64,000 bases of DNA, taken from NCBI GenBank assembly GCA_963717705.1, contig CAVQWT010000005.1, forward strand, positions 1-64,000, read 5' to 3'. The position numbers and the translations under genes are program-made. The stretch is from CAVQWT01 sp963717705 (GTDB lineage: Bacteria > Pseudomonadota > Gammaproteobacteria > Burkholderiales > Casimicrobiaceae). The notes beneath the pieces are model-generated. The model searched no databases. It saw only the letters and a program-made list of their open reading frames with translations, and was not told the DNA's origin. Shown one piece after another: positions 41,647 to 50,677 of this stretch (position 1 is the stretch's first letter; every line of letters begins with the position of its first letter).

Positions 41647-43278
41647 ATGCCGCCCGCCCGCGCCGCCCCGCCGCTCGAATCGCCGACGCCACCGCTGTCG
41701 CTGTCCGATTCCGGACGGCGGATCCTGTGGATCATCGGCCTGTACCGCGCGGTCAGCGCGGCGATGCTGCTCGGTACGGCGCTGCTGCTCGACCTGAAGA
41801 CGCTCAATGCCGGCGCGCCGAACGCGTTCGCGACGGTGGCGGGCCTCTACTTCATCTTCAGCCTCGGCAGCTTCTGGTGGATCCAGCGCGACCCGCTGCC
41901 GCTGTCGCTGTCGACGACGCAATCGGTGCTGTTCGCCGGCGACGTGCTGTTCGTGGCGCTGGCGATGATCGCCGCCGGTGCCTCCGGCGGGCCGCTGCCG
42001 ATCCTGCTGTTCCCGCAGCTGGCCGCGAGCGGCTGGCTGCTGCGCACCCGGACCGCGTTCTTCCACGCGGCGCTCGCGAGCGTCACCGTGCTCGGCATCG
42101 ACCTGTGGCACGTGCTCGAGGGCCGGGCAGGCGCGGCGCAGCCGTTCCAGACCGGCGTCATCGGGCTGGGCTACTTCGCGACGGTCGGCATCGCAGTCGC
42201 ACTCGGCCGCTACACCAAGGCGTCGGAGGACCTCGCCGCCCAGCGCGGCATCGACGTCGCGAACCTGGAGCAGGTGAACCGGCTGATCATCCAGGACATG
42301 CAGGACGGCGTGCTGGTGGTCGACCTCAACGGCGTCGTCCGCGGCCACAACGCGCAGGTCACGCGGCTGCTCGGCGGCTTCGGCCGCATGCGCGGCGGCA
42401 TGCGGCTGGCGGAGTTCAGCTCCACGCTGCACGACTACTGGCGGCGGTGGCAGGAGGACCTGTCGGAGCAGCTGCCGCCGTTCAAGGTCGAGACGACGCA
42501 GCGGCTGCTGCGGGTGCGCCTGGTCCGCATCGGCTCGGGACTCAACGGCGGGACGCTGATCTATCTCGAGGATCTCGGCCGCGCGCAGAGCGAAGCGCAG
42601 CAGATGAAGCTGGCGGCGATGGGCCGCCTGACGGCGTCGATCGCGCACGAGGTCCGCAATCCGCTGTCGGCGATCAACCAGGCGGCGCAGCTGCTGGAGG
42701 AAGACGGCGCCGTGGTGCCCGAGGGCCAGCGCCTGCTGAACATGATCCGCAACAACGCGAAGCGGATCGACCGCATCGTCGGCGAGGTGCTGCAGCTCAA
42801 TCGCCGCGACCGCCAGCAGCCGGAGATGATCCCCTTCGCCGAATTCATGCAGTCGCTCGTCGACGAGATCGTCGCCGCGGAGAACATTCCGCCGGGCGGT
42901 GTGCTGATGCAGATTCCGGCCGACCTCACGATCATCTTCGACCGCGGCCACCTGAACCAGATCGTCTGGAATCTCGTTCGCAATGCATGGCAGCACTGCC
43001 AGAAGAAGGAAGGCAGCATCCGCATTTCCGGCCGCCCGGGCTACATGGGCGACGCGGTGATCTGCGAGCTCGACGACGATGGCCAGGGCATTCCGGCCGA
43101 GTTGCGCGGCCAGATCTTCGAACCCTTCTTCACGACGCGGCCCGGCGGCACCGGCCTGGGCCTGTACATCGCGCGCGAACTGGCCGACGCCAACGGCGCG
43201 GCGCTCGAGCTGCTGCCGAAGACGCCCGGCGCGCATTTCCGGATGACGATCAAGCGCGCGGTCAACCCGGCCGCGTGA
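41647..43278 (+). CDS. pilS: Sensor histidine kinase PilS
   Basis: A 543-residue membrane kinase. About six membrane segments lie in residues 20-190 (LYRAVSAAMLLGTALLLDLK, VLFVALAMIAAGASGGPLPI). A PAS region follows (MQDGVLVVDLNGVVRGHNAQ). HisKA has His334 in ASIAHEVRNPLSAINQAAQL. The ATPase domain has WNLVRNAWQHC, DDDGQGIP and RPGGTGLGLYIARELAD. PilS senses pilin levels and phosphorylates PilR in type IV pilus control. TTG 41611 would overlap the upstream stop (TTGA) and add 12 residues; ATG 41647 is used here. Confidence 0.9.
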   Translation: MPPARAAPPLESPTPPLSLSDSGRRILWIIGLYRAVSAAMLLGTALLLDLKTLNAGAPNAFATVAGLYFIFSLGSFWWIQRDPLPLSLSTTQSVLFAGDVLFVALAMIAAGASGGPLPILLFPQLAASGWLLRTRTAFFHAALASVTVLGIDLWHVLEGRAGAAQPFQTGVIGLGYFATVGIAVALGRYTKASEDLAAQRGIDVANLEQVNRLIIQDMQDGVLVVDLNGVVRGHNAQVTRLLGGFGRMRGGMRLAEFSSTLHDYWRRWQEDLSEQLPPFKVETTQRLLRVRLVRIGSGLNGGTLIYLEDLGRAQSEAQQMKLAAMGRLTASIAHEVRNPLSAINQAAQLLEEDGAVVPEGQRLLNMIRNNAKRIDRIVGEVLQLNRRDRQQPEMIPFAEFMQSLVDEIVAAENIPPGGVLMQIPADLTIIFDRGHLNQIVWNLVRNAWQHCQKKEGSIRISGRPGYMGDAVICELDDDGQGIPAELRGQIFEPFFTTRPGGTGLGLYIARELADANGAALELLPKTPGAHFRMTIKRAVNPAA

Positions 43279-43298
43279 ACACCCCGACGAGGCACCCC

Positions 43299-44636
43299 AT
43301 GTCCCGCAGAATCCGTGGCCAACCCAAAGTGCTCGTCATCGACGACGAGCCCGACCTGCTCGAACTGCTCGAGCTGACCCTGTCGCGGATGGGGCTCGAC
43401 ACCACGCGCGCCGAGACCGTCGGCGAGGCGCTGCGCCTGCTGGACAGCCAGCCGTTCGACCTCTGCCTCACCGACATGCGGCTGCCCGACGGCGAGGGGC
43501 TGCGCGTGGTCGAGCACATCAACCAGAAGGGACTCGACGTGCCGGTGGCGGTGATCACCGCCTTCGGCAGCGCCGAGAACGCCGTGGCCGCGCTCAAGGC
43601 CGGCGCCTTCGACTACCTGGCGAAGCCGGTGGCGCTGGAGCAGCTGCGCGCGCTGGTGAAGCAGGCACTCAAGGTGCCGGACAAGGCGAAGCCCGCGTCG
43701 GCGTACCAGCTGCTCGGCGAGTCGCCGGCGATGCAGCAGGTGCGCTCGATGATCGAGCGGCTGGCCAAGAGCCAGGCGCCGGTCTTCGTCAACGGCGAGT
43801 CGGGCAGCGGCAAGGAACTCGCCGCGCGGATGATCCACAGCGGCGGACCCCGCGCCGAGCAGCCGTTCATCGCGGTGAACTGCGGCGCGATCCCCGAGAA
43901 CCTGATGGAGAGCGAGTTCTTCGGCTACAAGAAGGGGGCGTTCACCGGCGCGGAAGGCGACCGCGACGGCTTCTTCCAGGCCGCCAACGGCGGGACCCTG
44001 TTCCTCGACGAAGTCGCCGACCTGCCGCTGGCGATGCAGGTCAAGCTGCTGCGCTCGATCCAGGAAAAGAAGGTGCGCAAGGTCGGCGCGACGCAGGAAG
44101 AGCCGGTCGACGTACGCCTGATCAGCGCCACGCACAAGAACCTCCCGGCGCTGGTCGAATCCGGCGAATTCCGGCAGGACCTGTTCTACCGGCTGCACGT
44201 GATCGAGCTCGCGATGCCGCCGCTGCGCGAGATGCGCGAGGACATCCCTTCGATCGCGACCACGATCCTCGCCCGGCTTGCCCGCGGCGAACCGTCGCGG
44301 CTGGAGGCCGACGCGGTCGCGGCGCTCGAGCGCTATCCGTTTCCCGGCAACGTGCGGGAGCTCGAGAACATCCTCGAGCGCGGCCTGTCGCTGGCTGCGG
44401 ACCCGTTGCAGATCACGGCCGAGGACCTGCACCTGACCCCCGTCGCCGACGACGGCGACCCGGCGATTCCGCCCGGCGAGAAATGGCCGCTGCAGGACTA
44501 CCTCGACCGCGTCGAGCGCGCGGCGATCAACGAGGCGCTGGAGAAGACACGCTTCAACCGCACCGCGGCGGCGAAGCTGCTCGGCATCACCTTCCGCGCC
44601 ATGCGCTACCGGATGGAGCGGCTGGGCATCAAATGA
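43299..44636 (+). CDS. pilR: Sigma-54-dependent response regulator PilR
   Basis: A 445-residue NtrC-type activator. The receiver has Asp59 in LCLTDMRLPDGEG. The AAA+ domain has Walker A NGESGSGKELAARMIH, the sigma-54 loop GAFTGA at residues 213-218 and NGGTLFLDEVADLP. A C-terminal Fis-like helix-turn-helix has NRTAAAKLLGITFRAMRYRM. ATG 43299 has a GAGG box; GTG 43275 would overlap the pilS stop. PilR drives pilA from a sigma-54 promoter in species studied; here a sigma-54 promoter also fronts the exopolysaccharide operon. Confidence 0.95.
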   Translation: MSRRIRGQPKVLVIDDEPDLLELLELTLSRMGLDTTRAETVGEALRLLDSQPFDLCLTDMRLPDGEGLRVVEHINQKGLDVPVAVITAFGSAENAVAALKAGAFDYLAKPVALEQLRALVKQALKVPDKAKPASAYQLLGESPAMQQVRSMIERLAKSQAPVFVNGESGSGKELAARMIHSGGPRAEQPFIAVNCGAIPENLMESEFFGYKKGAFTGAEGDRDGFFQAANGGTLFLDEVADLPLAMQVKLLRSIQEKKVRKVGATQEEPVDVRLISATHKNLPALVESGEFRQDLFYRLHVIELAMPPLREMREDIPSIATTILARLARGEPSRLEADAVAALERYPFPGNVRELENILERGLSLAADPLQITAEDLHLTPVADDGDPAIPPGEKWPLQDYLDRVERAAINEALEKTRFNRTAAAKLLGITFRAMRYRMERLGIK

Positions 44637-45247
44637 CGGCGACGGCGGCGCGCCGTACCGGCCGCCTCGCGATCGACGCCGGCGGTCGCGCGCACCCCGC
44701 GCGATGGATCCCGTCGCCGAACCACGACCGGCGCCCCGAGGGGGCGGCGCTGTCGCTGATCGTCGTCCACGGCATCTCGCTGCCCCCCGGGTCGTTCGGC
44801 GGCGCCGGCATCGTCGACCTGTTCACCAACCGCCTGGATCCGACCGCGCACCCGTACTACGAGACCCTGGTGGGCCTGCGCGTCTCGGCGCATTTCTGCA
44901 TCCGCCGGGGGGGTGAGCTGGTCCAGTTCGTCCGCTGCCGGGACCGCGCATGGCACGCGGGAGTGTCCTCGTGGCGGGGCCGCGGCGGCTGCAACGACTT
45001 CTCGATCGGGGTCGAGCTCGAAGGCACCGACGTCACTCCGTACACCGCCGCCCAGTACCGGCGGCTCGCCTCGCTGGCCAGGGCGCTCGCCCGCCGGTAC
45101 CCCGGGCTGGTCGAAATGGCAGGCCACGCCGACGTCGCGCCGGGGCGCAAGACCGACCCGGGCCCGGCCTTCGACTGGGCGCGGCTGTCGGCGCTGCTGG
45201 GGGCGGGCGGACCGGCCGTGCCGGGGGTGCGTCCAGACAGGGTATAA
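44633..45247 (+). CDS. ampD: 1,6-anhydro-N-acetylmuramyl-L-alanine amidase AmpD
   Basis: A 204-residue zinc amidase for recycled cell-wall fragments in the cytoplasm. SPNHDRRPEG, LIVVHGISLPPGSFGG (first zinc histidine), RVSAHFCIRRGGELVQFVRC, RAWHAGVSSWRGRGGCNDFS, and GHADVAPGRKTDPGPAFDW with the remaining ligands and the catalytic lysine. It overlaps pilR by 4 bases (ATGA). No signal peptide. Confidence 0.95.
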   Translation: MTATAARRTGRLAIDAGGRAHPARWIPSPNHDRRPEGAALSLIVVHGISLPPGSFGGAGIVDLFTNRLDPTAHPYYETLVGLRVSAHFCIRRGGELVQFVRCRDRAWHAGVSSWRGRGGCNDFSIGVELEGTDVTPYTAAQYRRLASLARALARRYPGLVEMAGHADVAPGRKTDPGPAFDWARLSALLGAGGPAVPGVRPDRV

Positions 45248-45256
45248 TGGGCGGTT

Positions 45257-45790
45257 ATGCAGTTGCTCGCCGACTACCTGCCGCTCATCGTCTTCTTCGT
45301 CGCCTTCAAGTGGGCGGGGATTTACGTCGCCACCGCCGTGGCCATCGCCGCCTCGGTCGCGCAGATCGCCTGGTTCCGCTTCCGGCGACGCCGGATCGCG
45401 CCCATCCACTGGATCTCGCTGGCGATCATCGTCGTCTTCGGCGGCGCGACGCTGCTGCTTCACGACGAGACGTTCATCAAGTGGAAGCCAACCGTCCTGT
45501 ACGCCCTGTTCGCCTCGATCCTGGCGGTGGGCAAGCTGGGCTTCGGGCGCAACCTGATCGCCCACCTGATGCAGGGAATCGAGCTGCCGACCGCCGTCTG
45601 GAACCGCCTGACCTGGTCCTGGGTGGCCTTCCTGGCCGCGATGGCGGTCACCAACTGGTACGTCGCGTTCAACTACACGCTCGACACCTGGGTCAATTTC
45701 AAGGTGTGGGGCGGCATCGGCCTGTTCCTTCTGTTCGCGCTCGCCCAGGGCCTCTGGCTCGCCCGCCACATGCCGGAGGACGCCCGATGA
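45257..45790 (+). CDS. yciB: Septation protein A / YciB (inner membrane)
   Basis: A 177-residue protein with five membrane segments. The start MQLLADYLPLIVFFVAFKWA and the motifs GGATLLLHDETFIKWKPTVL, WVAFLAAMAVTNWYVAFNYT and TWVNFKVWGGIGLFLLFALA are diagnostic. Involved in envelope maintenance and intracellular septation. A TATAAT sits only 8 bases before the ATG. It overlaps bolA by 4 bases. Confidence 0.94.
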   Translation: MQLLADYLPLIVFFVAFKWAGIYVATAVAIAASVAQIAWFRFRRRRIAPIHWISLAIIVVFGGATLLLHDETFIKWKPTVLYALFASILAVGKLGFGRNLIAHLMQGIELPTAVWNRLTWSWVAFLAAMAVTNWYVAFNYTLDTWVNFKVWGGIGLFLLFALAQGLWLARHMPEDAR

Positions 45791-46059
45791 CCGACGTCCC
45801 CGCACTGCTTCGCACGCGCCTGGCCGGGCTCGCGCCGACCGTGCTCGAGATCGACGACGACAGCGCCGCGCACGCCGGCCACGCCGGCGCGGCCGGGGGC
45901 GGCGGGCACTTTTCGCTGCTGGTCGTGTCTCAATCGTTTTCCGGGCTGCCGCGCCTCGCGCGGCACCAGCGGGTGTTGCGCGAGGTCGCCGACCTCGTCC
46001 CCCATCCGATTCACGCGCTGTCGATCAAGGCGCTGACGCCGGAAGAATTTCCCTCCTGA
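45787..46059 (+). CDS. bolA: BolA-family protein
   Basis: A 90-residue BolA/IbaG-type protein: LEIDDDSAAHAGHAGAAGGG with a glycine/histidine-rich loop slightly longer than usual, then HFSLLVVSQSFSGLPRLARH, RVLREVADLVPHPIHALSIK and ALTPEE. These proteins partner with monothiol glutaredoxins in Fe-S handling. Coupled to yciB by an ATGA overlap. Confidence 0.92.
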   Translation: MTDVPALLRTRLAGLAPTVLEIDDDSAAHAGHAGAAGGGGHFSLLVVSQSFSGLPRLARHQRVLREVADLVPHPIHALSIKALTPEEFPS

Positions 46060-46082
46060 AACCAACCCAAAGGAAAACACCC

Positions 46083-46904
46083 ATGAAACACCGCAACTTC
46101 ACCCTCGCCGTCCTCGCCGCGCTCGTCGCGGCAGCCGGCATCGCCCCGGCCGTGGCGCAACAGCCCGCGGCGCCGGCCAAGGCCGCGGCGCCGGCCGCCG
46201 CGCCGGCCGCCTCCGGCAAGGAGCTCTATCCGAAGGCGTACTTCGACACCATGCTGAAGGACCGTCTCGCCCAGGGCCAACCCGACACGCCCGAACTGCG
46301 CGCGGCGATCCGGGAAGAGCTCAACACCCGCGAGCTCTTGCTGCGCGAGGCGAAGAAGAAGGGCGTCGACAAGCAGCCCGACGTCAAGAACCAGATGGAC
46401 CTGATGGGCCAGACGGTGCTGGTCCGGGCCTACGTCGGCGAGTGGATGAAGGACCATCCGATTCCCGACGCCCAGCTCAAGGCCGAGTACGACAAGATCA
46501 AGACCCAGATCGGCGACAAGGAATACAAGGTCCGCCACATCCTGGTCGAGAAGGAAGACGAAGCCAAGGAGGTCATCGTCGCGCTGCAGAAGGGCGACAA
46601 GTTCGAGAAGCTCGCCGACCGCTCGAAGGACCCGGGCTCGAAGGCGAACGGCGGCGACCTTGACTGGAATGCGCCGGGCAACTTCGTCAAGCCGTTCTCG
46701 GACGCGATGATCAAGCTGCCCAAGGGCAAGTTCACCACGCAGCCGGTGCAGACGCAGTTCGGCTGGCACGTGATCATGGTCGAGGACATCCGCGACGCGA
46801 AAGTGCCCGGCTTCGACGAGGTCAAGCCGCAGCTCGCCCAGCGCATGCAGAGCGCCCAGCTGGAGGCCTACTTCAAGGACCTGCGCGCGAAGAACGGCCT
46901 GTAA
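46083..46904 (+). CDS. Periplasmic parvulin-type peptidyl-prolyl isomerase
   Basis: A 273-residue exported foldase. The signal peptide ends APAVA, followed by an Ala/Pro-rich linker of about 25 residues, a helical chaperone region, and a rotamase domain near 140-235 (YKVRHILVEKEDEAKEVIVA, SKDPGSKANGGDLDWNAPGN, TTQPVQTQFGWHVIMVED). It is of the PrsA/SurA-like single-parvulin kind, with a strong terminator 27 bases after the stop. It follows bolA in a common betaproteobacterial order. Confidence 0.92.
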   Translation: MKHRNFTLAVLAALVAAAGIAPAVAQQPAAPAKAAAPAAAPAASGKELYPKAYFDTMLKDRLAQGQPDTPELRAAIREELNTRELLLREAKKKGVDKQPDVKNQMDLMGQTVLVRAYVGEWMKDHPIPDAQLKAEYDKIKTQIGDKEYKVRHILVEKEDEAKEVIVALQKGDKFEKLADRSKDPGSKANGGDLDWNAPGNFVKPFSDAMIKLPKGKFTTQPVQTQFGWHVIMVEDIRDAKVPGFDEVKPQLAQRMQSAQLEAYFKDLRAKNGL

Positions 46905-46930
46905 TTCGCCGGCGCGTCGCGCCGACGCGC

Positions 46931-46959
46931 AAAGGGCAGGCTTCGCGCCTGCCCTTTTT
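46931..46959 (+). terminator. Rho-independent terminator after the peptidyl-prolyl isomerase gene
   Basis: AAAGGGCAGGC pairs with GCCTGCCCTTT across loop TTCGC, with the T-run continuing to 46959. Confidence 0.92.
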
Positions 46960-47076
46960 CATTTGCGGGGCGGCCACTGCGCTCCACCCGGCGATTCGCG
47001 GATGCTATCCTACGCCGCGCGTCGCCGGCACTGCCGCAGCGGCGACGACCACAAGACGACGCGGGGGGAGCAGCCG

Positions 47077-47538
47077 ATGCAGTGGATCCGCCATCCGAAG
47101 GACTTCTGGGCCGGCGCGCTGTTCATTGCCTTCGGCACTGCCGCCATCGTGCTCGGCGCCGGCTACCCGCTCGGTACCGCGGCGCGAATGGGCCCGGGCT
47201 ACTTCCCGCGCGTACTCGGCATGCTGCTCGTCGGCCTCGGCCTGATCCTCGCGCTCCGCGGGCTGAAGCTCAAGGGCACGCCGCTCGCGATGCGCAACGT
47301 CAAGCCGCTTCTCATCGTCCTGGGCAGCGTTCTCGCTTTCGGATTGGCCGCCCCGCGCCTCGGCATCGTCGCCGCAACGATCCTGCTGATCGTCATCTCC
47401 AGCACCGCCGATCGCGAGTACCGCTGGAAGGAAGCGCTGATCAGCAGCCTCGTGCTTTCCGGGCTCACCGTCGCCGCGTTCATCTGGGGCCTCGGCGTCC
47501 AGCTGCCGGTGTGGCCGCCGTTCCTGACCGGGAACTGA
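47077..47538 (+). CDS. tctB: Tripartite tricarboxylate transporter small subunit (TctB family)
   Basis: A 153-residue membrane protein with four hydrophobic segments: DFWAGALFIAFGTAAIVLGA, GYPLGTAARMGPGYFPRVLG (a TctB hallmark), LLIVLGSVLAFGLAAPRLGI, and LSGLTVAAFIWGLGVQLPVW. ATG 47077 follows GGGGGAG. It forms the membrane complex with TctA encoded 4 bases later. Confidence 0.92.
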   Translation: MQWIRHPKDFWAGALFIAFGTAAIVLGAGYPLGTAARMGPGYFPRVLGMLLVGLGLILALRGLKLKGTPLAMRNVKPLLIVLGSVLAFGLAAPRLGIVAATILLIVISSTADREYRWKEALISSLVLSGLTVAAFIWGLGVQLPVWPPFLTGN

Positions 47539-47542
47539 GCCG

Positions 47543-49045
47543 ATGGACCTGTTCGCCAATCTCGCGACCGGCTTCGGTGTCGCGCTGACGTACCAGAACC
47601 TGCTGTACTGCTTCGCCGGGGTGCTGCTCGGTACGCTGATCGGCGTCCTGCCGGGAATCGGCCCGGTGCCGACCATCGCGATGCTGCTGCCGATCACCTA
47701 CGCGCTGCCGCCGGTGTCGGCGCTGATCATGCTGTCGGGCATCTACTACGGCGCGCAGTACGGCGGCTCGACGACGGCGATCCTGGTCAACCTGCCCGGG
47801 GAGGCGTCGAGCGTGGTCACCTGCCTCGACGGCTACCAGATGGCGCGCCGGGGTCGCGCCGGCACCGCGCTGGCGGTCGCCGCGCTCGGGTCGTTCATCG
47901 CCGGCACCTTCGCCACGCTGCTGGTCGCCGCGTTCGCGCCGCCGCTCGCCGAGGTGGCGCTGAAGTTCGGGCCCGCCGAGTACTTCTCGCTGATGGTGCT
48001 GGGGCTGATCGCCGCCGTCGTGCTGGCGAGCGGCTCGCTGGTCAAGGCGATCGCGATGATCGTGCTGGGCCTCCTGCTCGGCATCGTCGGCACCGACGTC
48101 AACTCGGGAATGGCCCGGTTCTCCTTCGGCCTGCCGGAGCTTACCGACGGCATCGGCTTCGTCGTCGTCGCCATGGGCCTGTTCGGCTTCGCCGAGATCA
48201 TCGTCAACCTCGAGCACACGGAGAAGCGCGAGGTGTTCACCGACAAGGTGTCGAACCTGATGCTGTCGTGGAAGGACTTCAAGTCGGCGCTGCCGGCCAT
48301 CCTCCGCGGCACCGGCATCGGCTCCGCACTCGGTATCCTCCCCGGCGGCGGTGCGCTGCTCGGCGCATTCGCCTCGTACACGGTCGAGAAGAAGATCGCC
48401 AAGGACCCGTCGCGGTTCGGCAAGGGCGCGATCGAGGGCGTCGCCGGCCCCGAAAGCGCGAACAACGCCGGCGCGCAGACGTCGTTCATCCCGCTGCTGA
48501 CGCTCGGCATCCCGCCCAACGCGGTGATGGCGCTGATGGTCGGTGCGATGACGATCCACTCGATCCAGCCCGGCCCGCAGGTGATGACCTCGAACCCGCA
48601 GCTCTTCTGGGGGCTGATCGCCAGCATGTGGATCGGCAACCTGATCCTCGTGGTGCTGAACCTGCCGCTGATCGGCATCTGGATCAAGCTGCTGTCGGTG
48701 CCCTACCGGCTGCTCTATCCGGCGATCCTGCTCTTCTGCTGCATCGGCGTGTACAGCCTGCAGAACAACATCTTCGACGTCATGATGACGGTCGTGTTCG
48801 GATTCATCGGCTGGATCTTCGTCAAGCTCGAGTGCGAGCCGGCGCCGCTGCTGCTTGGCTTCGTGCTCGGGCCCATGATGGAGGAGAACCTGCGCCGCGC
48901 GCTGCTGCTGTCCCGCGGCGACCCGACGGTGTTCTTCACCCGGCCCATCTCGGCGGTGATGCTCTCGATCGCCGCGGTGCTGCTGCTCGTCATCGTCGCG
49001 CCGTCGATCCGCAGGAAGCGCGAGGAAGCGTTCCAGGAAGAATGA
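47543..49045 (+). CDS. tctA: Tripartite tricarboxylate transporter large subunit (TctA family)
   Basis: A 500-residue transporter with about 11-12 membrane segments. Signature text: GTLIGVLPGIGPVPTIAMLL, GIYYGAQYGGSTTAILVNLP, GEASSVVTCLDGYQMARRGR, EGVAGPESANNAGAQTSFIP. It should import a carboxylate with sodium or protons. The periplasmic binding protein (TctC) normally encoded in the same operon is not next to it here. Confidence 0.94.
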   Translation: MDLFANLATGFGVALTYQNLLYCFAGVLLGTLIGVLPGIGPVPTIAMLLPITYALPPVSALIMLSGIYYGAQYGGSTTAILVNLPGEASSVVTCLDGYQMARRGRAGTALAVAALGSFIAGTFATLLVAAFAPPLAEVALKFGPAEYFSLMVLGLIAAVVLASGSLVKAIAMIVLGLLLGIVGTDVNSGMARFSFGLPELTDGIGFVVVAMGLFGFAEIIVNLEHTEKREVFTDKVSNLMLSWKDFKSALPAILRGTGIGSALGILPGGGALLGAFASYTVEKKIAKDPSRFGKGAIEGVAGPESANNAGAQTSFIPLLTLGIPPNAVMALMVGAMTIHSIQPGPQVMTSNPQLFWGLIASMWIGNLILVVLNLPLIGIWIKLLSVPYRLLYPAILLFCCIGVYSLQNNIFDVMMTVVFGFIGWIFVKLECEPAPLLLGFVLGPMMEENLRRALLLSRGDPTVFFTRPISAVMLSIAAVLLLVIVAPSIRRKREEAFQEE

Positions 49046-49058
49046 CGGCAGGCCGCCC

Positions 49059-50649
49059 TTGACCCGATTCGACTGGGCGCAGCCCTACCCCTCGCGCCGG
49101 CAACCGGTGCTGGCCCGCAACGCGGTCGCCACGTCGCAGCCGCTCGCGGTGCAGGCGGGACTCGCGATGCTGCATCGGGGCGGCAATGCGGTCGACGCGG
49201 CGATCGCCACGGCGATCGCGCTGACCGTCGTCGAGCCGGTCAGCAACGGCGTCGGCAGCGACCTCTTCGCCATCGTCTGGGACGGCCGCGAGCTCTGCGG
49301 CCTCAATGCGTCGGGTCGCGCTCCGGCCGCGGTGACGCCGGCGCGCTACGCCGGCCAGACGCAGGTCCCGCCCCGCGGCTGGGAGCCGGTGACCATCCCC
49401 GGCGCGGTCTCCGGCTGGGCCGCACTGTCGCAGCGCTTCGGCGTGCTGCCCTTCGCCGATCTGTTCGCGCCGGCGATCCGGCACGCCCGCGACGGATACC
49501 CGGTGTCGCCGACGGTCGCCGCGCAATGGGCCCGCGCCGCGGCGGTGCTGCCGCACGACCTGGGGTTCGCCGAGCACTTCCTGCCGCGCGGGCGCGCGCC
49601 GATGCCCGGCGAGACCTTCGCCTGCGAGCCGCTCGCGGCGACGCTCGAGGCGATCGGCGAGACCCATGGTCACGCGTTCTACCGCGGCGCGCTCGCCGCC
49701 GCGATGACCGACCACGCGCGTGCCCACGGCGCGCTGCACACGCGCGACGACTTTGCCGCGCACACCGTCGACTGGGTCGCGCCGCTGGGCCTCGACTGGA
49801 ACGGCGTGCGCGTCCACGAGATGCCGCCGAACGGCCAGGGCATCGCCGCGCAGATGGCGCTGGGCATTCTCGCCCACTTCGACCTCGCCGCGCTGCGGCC
49901 CGACTCGGCCGCCAGCCAGCACCTGCAGATCGAGGCGATGAAGCTCGCCTTCGCCGACGCGCACCGCTACGTCGCCGATCCCCGGTCGATGGACGTCTCC
50001 GCCGAGGCGCTGCTCGACCCAGCGTACCTCCGCGCGCGTGCCCGCCTGATCGACCCGATGCGCGCGCAGGACTACGGCCCCGGCGAGCCGCCGAAGGGCG
50101 GCACCGTCTACCTTGCCGCCGCCGACGCGCGCGGCATGATGGTCTCGCTGATCCAGTCCAATTACATGGGCTTCGGCTCGGGCGTCGTGGTGCCGGGCAC
50201 CGGCATCAGCCTGCAGAACCGCGGCGCCTGCTTTTCGCTCGAGCCCGGCCACCCGAACGAGATCGGCGGCGGCAAGCGCCCGTTCCACACCATCATTCCC
50301 GGGCTTCCTCACCGCCGGCGGCGCGCCGCTCGCGGCGTTCGGCGTGATGGGCGGCCCGATCCAGCCGCCGGGCCACGTGCAGACACTGGTGCGGATGGTC
50401 GCGTACGGGATGAATCCCCAGGCCGCGCTGGACGCGCCGCGATGGAAGGTCAACTCGGGGCTGTCGATCGACCTCGAAACCACCGCCGCGCCGGAACTGC
50501 GCGCCGGTCTCGCCGCGCTCGGCCACGAGTTGAAGTCGGTCGAGGATTCGTACATGGACTTCGGCGCCGGGCAGTTCATCGTCCGCGGCGAGGACGGCTA
50601 CGTCGCGGCGTCCGACCCGCGCCGCGACGGGCAGGCAGCCGGGTTCTGA
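49059..50649 (+). pseudogene. ggt: Gamma-glutamyltransferase family, single frameshift near 50301
   Basis: An Ntn-hydrolase of the gamma-glutamyltranspeptidase family (about 530 residues). Text: ARNAVATSQPLAVQAGLAML, HRGGNAVDAAIATAIALTVV, GRAPAAVTPARYAG, NGQGIAAQMALGILAHFDL. The predicted nucleophile threonine is in PKGGTVYLAAADARG. At KRPFHTIIPG the frame is lost; one base fewer in the GGGCTTCC context restores FLTAGGAPLAAFGVMGGPIQ and runs cleanly to TGA 50649. No signal peptide is obvious, unlike periplasmic Ggt. The start is TTG 49059. A single indel in a conserved motif may be a sequence error. Confidence 0.75.
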
Positions 50650-50677
50650 CGTCGCGCCCTACCCACGGAAAGTTGCC

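Noticed and set aside
39922..43236. A 1104-codon open frame on the minus strand
   Set aside because: It is antisense to the FAD oxidoreductase, the PP0621-family gene and pilS; composition artefact.
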